Translations under genes and position numbers: made by a program
The notes under the pieces: generated by a model
Seen by the model: only the letters and a program-made list of their open reading frames with translations
Told to the model about the DNA's origin: nothing
Databases searched by the model: none
Part shown: positions 1-5,900 of the stretch, piece by piece
How positions within the stretch are numbered: position 1 is the stretch's first letter
Layout: each line of letters opens with the position of its first letter
DNA from: Firmicutes bacterium UBA5496
Lineage (GTDB): Bacteria; Bacillota; Proteinivoracia; UBA4975
Assembly (NCBI GenBank): GCA_002427015.1
Contig: DIPE01000010.1
Location: 1,887 to 14,694 of the forward strand
Length of the DNA stretch: 12,808 nt
Reading direction: 5' to 3'

Positions 1-200
1 CCCAAAAACTGACGAGCATAAGAGGATAGCGATTCCATGTACCGTCTTTGACCTTCGGCATAAATGGTGTCAAAGGCCAGGGAAGATTTCCCCGAGCCGC
101 TTAAGCCTGTCATTACCACCAGCTTATCCCGGGGGATGTCTAGGCTGACATTTTTTAAATTGTGCACCCGGGCGCCCCGGACAGATATATATCTTGCCAT
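1..200 (-). CDS. uvrA: UvrABC system protein A, N-terminal part (cut by window edge)
   Basis: This is the start of the DNA-damage sensor ATPase of nucleotide excision repair, which dimerises, loads UvrB onto lesions and then leaves. Only the first 66 or so codons lie in the window. The translation begins MARYISVRGARVHNLKNVSL and contains the ATP-binding loop GLSGSGKSS near residues 32-40, followed by AFDTIYAEGQRRY and ESLSSYARQFL, which are hallmark UvrA N-terminal sequences. The ATG at 198-200 is preceded by an AAGGA ribosome binding site lying inside the last codons of uvrB, with only 5 bases between the uvrB stop and this start, so the two are one transcription unit. The gene continues leftward beyond base 1. 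Confidence 0.96.
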   Translation of the reverse strand, partial: MARYISVRGARVHNLKNVSLDIPRDKLVVMTGLSGSGKSSLAFDTIYAEGQRRYMESLSSYARQFL

Positions 201-205
201 ACTGT

Positions 206-2179
206 TCATTCCTTGCTCTTTAATTGAATTATTATATCCCGCAGATAGGCTGCCTGTTCAAATTCCAGGGACTTGGCCGCCGCTTGCATCTCCTTCTCCA
301 GGCGCTTAAGCAGGCGGGTATGTTCATCGCGGCTGAGACCCTTCTTGTCCGCGGTGTATTTGGCCCCTTCTTCCGCTGCCTTGGTGGCCTCAATAACCGA
401 GCGGATTCCCTTTTTGATGGTCTTAGGCACGATGCCGTGGCGCTCATTATATTCCATCTGGAGCTGGCGGCGGCGCAGGGTCACTTCCACCGCCCGCTGC
501 ATGGAGTCTGTGACCTGGTCGGCATACATGACCACTCGGCCGTTGACATTGCGGGCGGCCCGGCCCATGGTCTGGATGAGGGAGCGGTCGGAACGGAGGA
601 AGCCTTCCTTATCTGCATCCAGAATGGCCACCAGAGATACCTCAGGCAGGTCCAGGCCTTCCCGCAACAGGTTGATGCCCACCAGCACATCAAATTCTCC
701 CTGGCGCAAATCCCGGATAATGGCCATGCGCTCCAAAGTATCGATGTCGGAGTGGAGGTAGCGCACCTTGATGCCCGCCTCCCGCAGATAGTCGGTAAGG
801 TCCTCGGCCATGCGCTTGGTCAGGGTGGTGACCAGCACCCGTTCCCGCATTGCCGTCCGCTGGCGGATTTCCTCCATCAGGTCGTCCACCTGGCCCGTTA
901 CCGGTTTGATTACTACCAGGGGGTCCAACAGGCCCGTGGGGCGGATAATCTGCTCCGCCACCCGGGCGCTGTGCTCCTCTTCATAGGGGCCGGGAGTTGC
1001 GCTTACATATATGGCCTGGGGAACCAGGCTCTCAAACTCGTTAAAGACCAGGGGCCGGTTGTCCAGGGCCGAAGGCAGGCGGAAGCCGTGTTCCACCAGC
1101 ACAGTCTTGCGGGAGCGGTCGCCGTTATACATGCCCCGGACCTGGGGCAGGGTAACATGGGATTCATCCACCACCAGGAGAAAGTCTTTGGGGAAGTAGT
1201 CAATGAGGGTGTCGGGCCTGCTGCCCGCAGGGCGGCCGGCCAGGTGGCGAGAATAGTTCTCAATGCCCTGGCAAAAGCCCATTTCCTGCATCATTTCCAG
1301 ATCATAGCGGGTGCGCTGCTCCAGGCGCTGGGCCTCCAGAAGCTTATTCTCGTTCCGAAAGCGGGCCAGCTGTTCTTCCAGCTCAGCCTCAATTCCCTTT
1401 ACCGCCTGCTCCATCAGTTCTTTGGAAGTGACAAAGTGGGAAGCGGGGAATATGGCCACATGGCTGCGGTCGCCTAGAATCTCTCCCGTCAGGTAATCAA
1501 TTTCGGTAATCCGCTCCACCTCATCGCCAAAAAACTCGATGCGGATGGCGCGGTCGCTGTTGCCGGCAGGAAACACTTCCAGCACATCCCCCCGCACCCG
1601 AAAGGTGCTGCGGTGAAAGTCCATATCATTGCGGGCGTACTGCATATCCACCAGGCGGCGCAGCACCTGGTCCCGGGAGTATTCGCCCCCTGCCCGCAGG
1701 GAAAGCACATGCTTGCGGTACTCTTCCGGAGAGCCCAGGCCGTAAATGCAGGAAACGCTGGCCACAATAATGACATCCCGGCGCTCAAAAAGGGCGCTGG
1801 TAGCCGAGTGGCGCAGCTTGTCGATTTCTTCATTGATGGCGGCGTCCTTTTCAATATAGGTGTCGGTATGGGGGATGTATGCTTCGGGCTGGTAGTAATC
1901 ATAGTAGCTGACGAAGTATTCCACGGCATTTTCCGGGAAGAATTCTTTGAATTCGCTGCAGAGCTGAGCCGCCAAGGTCTTGTTGTGGGCAATGACCAGG
2001 GTGGGCCGCTGTACCTGAGCGATGACATTGGCAATAGTAAAGGTCTTGCCGGAGCCGGTAACTCCCAACAGAGTCTGGTGGCGCAGATTTTCATTTAACC
2101 CCTGCACCAGTTCCTCAATTGCCTGGGGTTGATCCCCGGTGGGTTTATAGTCCGAAACCAGTTTAAATTTGCTTTCCAT
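206..2179 (-). CDS. uvrB: UvrABC system protein B (excinuclease helicase subunit)
   Basis: UvrB is the damage-verification subunit of nucleotide excision repair: UvrA delivers it to the lesion, it separates the strands locally with a beta-hairpin and recruits UvrC for incision. The 657-residue product is full length for the family. Visible motifs are the Walker A loop GVTGSGKT (39-46), the tyrosine-rich beta-hairpin YYDYYQPEAYIP (92-103), the Walker B box DESH (338-341), SATP (393-396), the helicase motif VI region QTMGRAARN (536-544) and a C-terminal UVR domain (about 619-654) that binds UvrC. The ATG at 2179 follows a strong AGAGGTGAAGG ribosome binding site. It leads the uvrB-uvrA operon, and the LexA box just upstream implies SOS induction. 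Confidence 0.98.
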   Translation of the reverse strand: MESKFKLVSDYKPTGDQPQAIEELVQGLNENLRHQTLLGVTGSGKTFTIANVIAQVQRPTLVIAHNKTLAAQLCSEFKEFFPENAVEYFVSYYDYYQPEAYIPHTDTYIEKDAAINEEIDKLRHSATSALFERRDVIIVASVSCIYGLGSPEEYRKHVLSLRAGGEYSRDQVLRRLVDMQYARNDMDFHRSTFRVRGDVLEVFPAGNSDRAIRIEFFGDEVERITEIDYLTGEILGDRSHVAIFPASHFVTSKELMEQAVKGIEAELEEQLARFRNENKLLEAQRLEQRTRYDLEMMQEMGFCQGIENYSRHLAGRPAGSRPDTLIDYFPKDFLLVVDESHVTLPQVRGMYNGDRSRKTVLVEHGFRLPSALDNRPLVFNEFESLVPQAIYVSATPGPYEEEHSARVAEQIIRPTGLLDPLVVIKPVTGQVDDLMEEIRQRTAMRERVLVTTLTKRMAEDLTDYLREAGIKVRYLHSDIDTLERMAIIRDLRQGEFDVLVGINLLREGLDLPEVSLVAILDADKEGFLRSDRSLIQTMGRAARNVNGRVVMYADQVTDSMQRAVEVTLRRRQLQMEYNERHGIVPKTIKKGIRSVIEATKAAEEGAKYTADKKGLSRDEHTRLLKRLEKEMQAAAKSLEFEQAAYLRDIIIQLKSKE

Positions 2180-2199
2180 ACCTTCACCTCTTTCTGCTG

Positions 2200-2213
2200 C
2201 GAACAGGTGTTTC
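2200..2213 (-). promoter_or_regulatory. LexA (DinR) SOS operator of uvrBA
   Basis: The plus-strand sequence CGAACAGGTGTTTC fits the Bacillus-type LexA consensus CGAAC-RNRY-GTTYC at every position. It sits 21 bases upstream of the uvrB start and starts one base downstream of the -10 hexamer, so bound LexA would block the transcription start. uvrB is a classic SOS gene, which makes chance occurrence unlikely. Binding itself is inferred, not shown. Confidence 0.9.
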
Positions 2214-2214
2214 T

Positions 2215-2243
2215 ATTTTACCACAAAGAAATTAACGTGTATA
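2215..2243 (-). promoter_or_regulatory. Probable sigma-A promoter of uvrBA
   Basis: On the minus strand a -35-like TATACA (2238-2243, 4 of 6 matches) is separated by exactly 17 bases from a -10 TAAAAT (2215-2220, 5 of 6 matches). Transcription would start at about 2205-2209, inside the LexA box. This is the only good hexamer pair seen between uvrB and the divergent toxin-antitoxin genes. Confidence 0.7.
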
Positions 2244-2311
2244 CTCCCCAGAAGCTGTGATATTCCGGCCAGTCCGGGGGCAATGTATATATTTCAATCG
2301 GTATCCAAGGA

Positions 2312-2340
2312 TTGACAATGTGGTCTCAATTTGGTACTAT
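2312..2340 (+). promoter_or_regulatory. Sigma-A promoter of the toxin-antitoxin operon
   Basis: A perfect -35 TTGACA (2312-2317) and a -10 TACTAT (2335-2340, 4 of 6) are separated by 17 bases. The -10 overlaps the GTAC inverted repeat described next, and the antitoxin start lies about 20 bases downstream, giving a very short leader. Confidence 0.75.
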
Positions 2341-2349
2341 ATTTGTACC
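2333..2349 (+). promoter_or_regulatory. Palindromic operator, probably bound by the antitoxin
   Basis: GGTAC and GTACC form a perfect 5-base inverted repeat around a 7-base centre, covering the -10 and the likely transcription start. Each arm carries a GTAC core (GGTACT and TGTACC), and the cores are 11 bases apart centre to centre, about one helical turn. The characterised E. coli YefM operator uses paired TGTACA-core sites. Since the downstream antitoxin belongs to the Phd/YefM family, autorepression through this site is a reasonable inference. Confidence 0.65.
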
Positions 2350-2361
2350 GAGGTGATAATG

Positions 2362-2643
2362 ATGAACAGCAAAGAAGATATTCGGCCCATTTCCTACATT
2401 AAAGCAAATGCTGCTGAAATTTTAGCACAGGTTAACGAAACCCGCAGACCTGTCTATGTCACCCAAAATGGGGAAGCAAGGGCAGTGTTGCTGGACACTG
2501 AGTCCTACGAGAAGATGAAAAAGGCTATTGGTCTGTTAAAACTGCTGGCTCAAGGGGAACAGGATATAAGCCAAAAGCAAGTTAAGTCCCAGGAAGACTT
2601 CTTTGCCGCCATGGACCGCAGCTTTGATGTTAATCATGACTGA
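2362..2643 (+). CDS. Phd/YefM-type antitoxin
   Basis: This is a 93-residue antitoxin of the Phd/YefM family, predicted to neutralise the toxin encoded immediately downstream and to repress its own promoter. The N-terminal half carries the family pattern: IRPISYIKANAAEIL, then PVYVTQNGEARAVLLD and ESYEKM. The C-terminal third (LLAQGEQDISQ... to the end) is charged and probably the toxin-binding tail. The reading frame is open back to 2257, but the start is placed at the second of two tandem ATGs (2359 and 2362) because GAGGTG at 2350-2355 gives it proper spacing and the promoter lies inside the longer version. The toxin start overlaps the last 8 bases of this gene. Confidence 0.92.
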   Translation: MNSKEDIRPISYIKANAAEILAQVNETRRPVYVTQNGEARAVLLDTESYEKMKKAIGLLKLLAQGEQDISQKQVKSQEDFFAAMDRSFDVNHD

Positions 2644-2965
2644 AAAGCATTTCCAGGTGCTATGGACTGAAACAGCACAGCAGGACCTGAAGCAAATTCT
2701 TCAATACTTTGCAGCTAAAAAAGCTCAGGCAAAAAAGGCATATTCCGTGATCAAAGAGAAGGCTAAAAGCCTCTGGGCCATGCACTTCCGGGGAAGAATT
2801 GTTCCCGAGTTATACAGTCTGGGCATTACCACCTACCGGGAGTTAATTCGCCCGCCCTGGAGAATAATTTATAAGATTGATGCAGACAGGATTTGGGTGT
2901 TGGCAGTAATTGACGGGAGAAGGAATATGGAAGATATTCTGCTGGAGAGGTTTTTGGCTGAATAG
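2636..2965 (+). CDS. RelE/ParE-family toxin
   Basis: The 109-residue product has the size and pattern of RelE/ParE superfamily toxins, closest in appearance to the ParE-like plasmid-stabilisation group: an N-terminal strand and helices (VLWTETAQQDLKQILQYF), then YREL (67-70), PWRIIYKI (74-81) and VIDGRRN (91-97). Members either cleave mRNA on the ribosome or poison DNA gyrase; the sequence does not say which applies here. The ATG at 2636 overlaps the antitoxin stop by 8 bases and has no clear ribosome binding site, so translation is probably coupled to the antitoxin, keeping antitoxin in excess. An in-frame TTG at 2603 would add 11 residues but does not fit the family N-terminus. The gene appears intact. 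Confidence 0.9.
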   Translation: MTEKHFQVLWTETAQQDLKQILQYFAAKKAQAKKAYSVIKEKAKSLWAMHFRGRIVPELYSLGITTYRELIRPPWRIIYKIDADRIWVLAVIDGRRNMEDILLERFLAE

Positions 2966-3042
2966 GATTATAGCATAAAACAGTCTGATACTCTAAACTG
3001 CCCCCTGTCAAGTAGGCAGGTGAAATAAGTAGAACTGTTTGG

Positions 3043-3069
3043 CTGGACTTCGTTAATAACGGGGTCCAG
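3043..3069 (+). terminator. Hairpin, possible terminator of the toxin-antitoxin operon
   Basis: CTGGACTTCGTT and AACGGGGTCCAG pair over 12 positions (two of them G-U in RNA) around a 3-base AAT loop. The following bases, CATTTCTATG, are only weakly T-rich, so termination may be inefficient. It lies 78 bases after the toxin stop and before the IS66 remnant. Confidence 0.45.
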
Positions 3070-3089
3070 CATTTCTATGCAGCATTTAG

Positions 3090-3221
3090 GAACATAATTG
3101 TTTCTGGCTGTACTACCGGAGGTTGGAACGGGAGAAATTTGAATGGCCAGCCCATGGCGAGGCCATGACCGCCATCAGCAAAAGAGAGCTTAGGCGGTTA
3201 TTGGACGGACTGCAAATATGA
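3090..3221 (+). pseudogene. IS66-family TnpB (Orf2) fragment, C-terminal end only
   Basis: Translation in one frame gives LYYRRLEREKFEWP, then EAMTAISKRELRRLLDGLQI and a stop at 3219-3221. This is the ending of the IS66 accessory protein TnpB (Orf2), whose C-terminus characteristically reads YYkRLE..F.WP....I...EL..LLDGL. An in-frame stop at 3087-3089 interrupts it upstream, and none of the N-terminal two-thirds is present. The fragment is followed, with the usual IS66 spacing, by the start of the transposase gene, so the two are pieces of one decayed element. Confidence 0.8.
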
Positions 3222-3580
3222 CAAATACATGCTCACCGAGAGGTCATTGCACGCACTGTGCTATGACCCTTTTATGCCCAAAACCACGAGAATAAAGGGT
3301 TTTAGGAAATTTTGTCAAATAGTATTAGTAATGAAAACGTTAGCGAAAGTCATCTCCGAATTACAAGAAAAATGTGCTATGCAGGAGCACAAAATTGCAA
3401 AACTTTCGGCTACGGTAGTCTGGTTCGAGGAACAGTTTCGTTTGAGCCAGCATAGGCGTTTTGAACGTTCCAGTGAGCAACAGACGAATTCCCGGCAGCT
3501 TAGCGTTTTCAATGAAGCCGAAGTGGAAGCCAAACCAATGGACGAACCGACAATCGAAAAAATAACCTATTGGCGCCAAG
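3090..3580 (+). mobile_element. Remnant of an IS66-family insertion sequence
   Basis: The tnpB tail and tnpC head described separately sit in the original order and spacing (tnpB stop at 3221, tnpC start at 3331), so this is the internal part of one IS66-type element with both ends lost. No terminal inverted repeats or flanking target duplication could be recognised. The right boundary is approximate, set where TnpC similarity stops. Confidence 0.75.
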
Positions 3581-3711
3581 AGTATTCATTAGGAGGACTT
3601 CAACCCGCCGCTTCCGAAACCTTTTGCCGGCGGCTGGTGGACGAACCGAAGGAGGTGACGAACAAATCTTATGTAAAGCAACGCAGCCGTTTAAAAATTA
3701 ATAGGAGGTAA
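3331..3711 (+). pseudogene. IS66-family transposase (TnpC/Orf3) fragment, N-terminus only
   Basis: From the ATG at 3331 the first 80 or so residues match the IS66 transposase N-terminus: a coiled-coil helix (LAKVISELQEK...), WFEEQFRLSQHRRFERSSE, then QLSVFNEAE and EPTIEKITY. The intact protein is usually around 500 residues with a DDE catalytic core; here recognisable similarity stops near base 3570 and a different sequence follows in frame to a stop at 3709-3711. All catalytic regions are missing, so this cannot transpose. The frame is open upstream to 3229 but those bases correspond to the IS66 intergenic gap. It ends 3 bases before the next gene and may contribute its transcription or ribosome binding region. 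Confidence 0.8.
3704..3711 (+). promoter_or_regulatory. Strong ribosome binding site of the secreted-protein gene
   Basis: AGGAGGTA lies 3-10 bases before the ATG at 3715, an almost perfect anti-Shine-Dalgarno match. It supports the chosen start and shows that the gene is meant to be well translated, despite lying directly behind an IS remnant. No convincing promoter hexamers were found in the 130 bases before it. Confidence 0.75.
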
Positions 3712-3714
3712 ACG

Positions 3715-4806
3715 ATGAAAAGAACTGCAAAAACCATTTCATTTGTATTGGTGGTTTCATTCATTGTCATGGCCTATTCGCCACATATTTCGGCTATGGA
3801 GGACAGCTCTCGCACAAACAGTGAAAACTACTGCAGGACAAAATCCCTTGTCGATTCGGGCATCCTCTATGATATCGGGTTGTATTCGGATGTAACGCTG
3901 GCAATGGAAATGCTAAAAAATAAAAGCAAGGAATTTGAAGAACTATGCAGTGAAAGGGAGACAGTCCTAACTTTATTAGAGCTCATCAGGTTAGAAAAGG
4001 ATTCGTTCCCAAAATATTTGCTGATTACGTGGTATGAATACCTTCGAGGCGGAACACTGGCTCCCGGTGCTTCCAGCGTTTTTCCTTGCGCCCCCAGCGG
4101 CTATCAAGACTATTCTTTGCGTTTGCCCAGCGGGAAGACAATTGCTGCCCTAAAATATATCGGTTCACAAACCCCCGAGGAATATCCCCATGAATCGAAA
4201 TTCCCCTCGGCCAACAGAGTAGGCCCTCCTTCCTTTTATTACAATTGCCACGCCTATGCCTGGTACTACGGTGGAAATGTGTCTTGCTTGCCCCAATCTG
4301 AACTGTTGGTGGTTAATTGGGTATATCCATATTTTACTACTGATCCGACATGCGCAACTAAAGTTACTATTCCCTCACCAGGAGATATTGTAATCTATAA
4401 GGGTTGCCAATGCCCGTCTAAAAATGGACGGGTTACACATTCGGGCATAATCGTTTCGGTATCAGGAGGGGAAAGCAATAGAATAGTCCGTTCTAAATGG
4501 GGATATTATGGCACATATATCCATAAGTTGTATGATTGCCCTTACTACGATCCCCCGCACCCAGCAGAAGACAATCCTCATATACTCTGCCCAGGGGGTA
4601 CCGTCGAGTACTACCGCTTATCCCATGATTTCCGATCGTACGAGTACTTAAATCCTGCCTACCACAGAGCAAACTGCTACAATTGCGGAAAGAAAACTTT
4701 ACCCCACTATTTTTTCTTTTCGGGTGGCAGGTACATTTGTTCAGACTGCGGGTATTCCACTACAGAACCCGTTTTCCCCCAAGGGAGTGAGATAGATGAA
4801 AGGTAG
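3715..4806 (+). CDS. Secreted cysteine-rich NlpC/P60-like protein with C-terminal zinc ribbon
   Basis: The 363-residue product starts with a signal peptide (basic MKRTAK, hydrophobic 8-20, likely cleavage after A27 in HISA). Residues 1-160 match nothing I recognise. The central part (about 165-300) looks like a papain-fold cysteine hydrolase of the NlpC/P60-CHAP superfamily: YNCHAYAWYY with candidate nucleophile C178, then SPGDIVIY (221-228) and VTHSGIIVSV with candidate base H242, then SKWGYYGTYIH (260-270). The C-terminus has a zinc-ribbon pattern, C321-x2-C324 and C342-x2-C345. Fourteen cysteines is many for an exported protein and suggests metal binding or disulfides. A peptidoglycan-cleaving role is possible but the substrate is unknown. 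The next gene overlaps it by 11 bases. The fold call is by motif reading only. Confidence 0.72.
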   Translation: MKRTAKTISFVLVVSFIVMAYSPHISAMEDSSRTNSENYCRTKSLVDSGILYDIGLYSDVTLAMEMLKNKSKEFEELCSERETVLTLLELIRLEKDSFPKYLLITWYEYLRGGTLAPGASSVFPCAPSGYQDYSLRLPSGKTIAALKYIGSQTPEEYPHESKFPSANRVGPPSFYYNCHAYAWYYGGNVSCLPQSELLVVNWVYPYFTTDPTCATKVTIPSPGDIVIYKGCQCPSKNGRVTHSGIIVSVSGGESNRIVRSKWGYYGTYIHKLYDCPYYDPPHPAEDNPHILCPGGTVEYYRLSHDFRSYEYLNPAYHRANCYNCGKKTLPHYFFFSGGRYICSDCGYSTTEPVFPQGSEIDER

Positions 4807-5824
4807 CAAAACCCGATTCTTTGCCATTTCCGTTTTTGCGCTTGTTTGCGCCCTGGCGGCCTGTGCCGAAAAAACACCGGATCCCCCGGAGCCCCAGGCG
4901 AGGATGATGCTGGAAGTTGAGAGCTGCGGCTGGCAGGAGCCGGGAGATCCCCCCGGATTTCAGGAAGGACTCCTCGTTATTTCAGAGAGCCTGGACGACT
5001 ATACGGAACACTGGGAGTTTACCGACATTCTGTCCCCGGAAACAATGGAAGAAACCACCGCTTTTGATGGCAAGGGCTTGTGGCTGCAACGACGTGAAGT
5101 CGATTGGTCCCCCGCCGAACCAACGAGCATTTTCGTTTCCGAGGAAGCGGACTACGAGTACCTAGTCAAGATGCTGGCCGGCCTGACTTTTTCCACCGAG
5201 CTCAGCCAGCGCAATGAGCTGGATGCGGGGTTGCTCTTGGCTACTTGGGATCTCAAGGAGGGCGAATGGGAAGAAACCGGCAAGTACTTCCTATGCCCGG
5301 ATGGGACTGTGCTATTAGGAGCGGGCGTAGACCCCGTTACTCACTATCCCATCTGTTACGAGTCCTCGGAAACAGCGGACTACCACCGGGTTAGCGCTAT
5401 GGAAGTAAAGTACAATTTGTTTTCCAATGAGTTTTATTGGGAATGCTTCGATGACGTTAGATACAAGCCGGAATCATACCGCCTTTGCATCTCCAGCCCG
5501 AGAGGCCACCGGGACTTTACCCTGGAAGAGGCCAGGGCTTTGCTGCCCGAAACCCACCTCATGAAAGGGGGGCAGATCAACCGGGTCTCCTTGGCAGATG
5601 GCCGGGACTACCTGAAAATCACCGAATATTCCTGGACCCCGGAAAGGGATTTGTGGGAAAACACATACTACCTGACTCCGGAAAACAAGCTTATCAAACA
5701 GAGAAAAAACTTTGGCACCCGATACCATACAGGGCATTGGGAATGGTTTAAATGCAGCCTGGTATGGACCTACGAGGATGTCCTGGACTACGACAACCTT
5801 TCTCGTCTTCTAGAGGGGAACTGA
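4796..5824 (+). CDS. Lipoprotein of unknown family
   Basis: The 342-residue product has a lipoprotein signal: MKGSKTR, a hydrophobic stretch (8-20), then the lipobox L-A-A-C with C23 as the lipid-modified residue, followed by a proline-rich linker (KTPDPPEPQ). It should therefore sit on the outer face of the cytoplasmic membrane. The remainder is acidic and rich in Trp, Tyr and Glu, with no transmembrane segment and no domain I recognise. The start ATG lies 11 bases inside the preceding gene, with GGGAG eight bases ahead, so the two are translationally coupled and probably act together. Possible roles include a partner, inhibitor or substrate-binding subunit of the secreted NlpC/P60-like protein; none can be shown from sequence. 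It is followed by a terminator. Confidence 0.75.
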   Translation: MKGSKTRFFAISVFALVCALAACAEKTPDPPEPQARMMLEVESCGWQEPGDPPGFQEGLLVISESLDDYTEHWEFTDILSPETMEETTAFDGKGLWLQRREVDWSPAEPTSIFVSEEADYEYLVKMLAGLTFSTELSQRNELDAGLLLATWDLKEGEWEETGKYFLCPDGTVLLGAGVDPVTHYPICYESSETADYHRVSAMEVKYNLFSNEFYWECFDDVRYKPESYRLCISSPRGHRDFTLEEARALLPETHLMKGGQINRVSLADGRDYLKITEYSWTPERDLWENTYYLTPENKLIKQRKNFGTRYHTGHWEWFKCSLVWTYEDVLDYDNLSRLLEGN

Positions 5825-5854
5825 TTCAATGAGTGGATGAATAAGGGGTCAAGC

Positions 5855-5900
5855 AAACAGCCCGGTGTTCACACGCCAGGCTGTTTCTTTTTGTGTTTTT
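5855..5900 (+). terminator. Intrinsic terminator after the lipoprotein gene
   Basis: AAACAGCC (5855-5862) pairs perfectly with GGCTGTTT (5879-5886), and inner bases GGTGT and ACAC(G)CC extend the stem with one bulge. It is followed by a T-rich run, CTTTTTGTGTTTTT. It ends plus-strand transcription of the accessory genes. The stop codon of the converging MinJ-like gene (5869-5871) lies within the loop region; read on the minus strand the hairpin has no T tract, so it is mainly one-directional. Confidence 0.8.

Noticed and set aside
224..1477. A 417-codon plus-strand ORF opposite uvrB
   Set aside because: It lies wholly antisense to uvrB, whose motifs are complete. The translation shows no domain and is typical of a mirrored frame in GC-rich coding DNA.
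2257..2361. Longer version of the antitoxin starting at 2257
   Set aside because: The added 35 codons would cover the promoter and operator, have no ribosome binding site and do not match the family N-terminus.
2966..3030. Possible end of another insertion sequence (CTGCC...GGCAG with CCCCTGTCAAGTAGG between)
   Set aside because: The segment has an IS-end look, but no second copy, paired inverted repeat or target duplication was found in the window.
3266..3300. Hairpin ACCCTTT...AAAGGGT followed by TTTAGG
   Set aside because: The loop of 21 bases is long and the T tract short; it lies in the normal gap between IS66 tnpB and tnpC and is not a convincing terminator.
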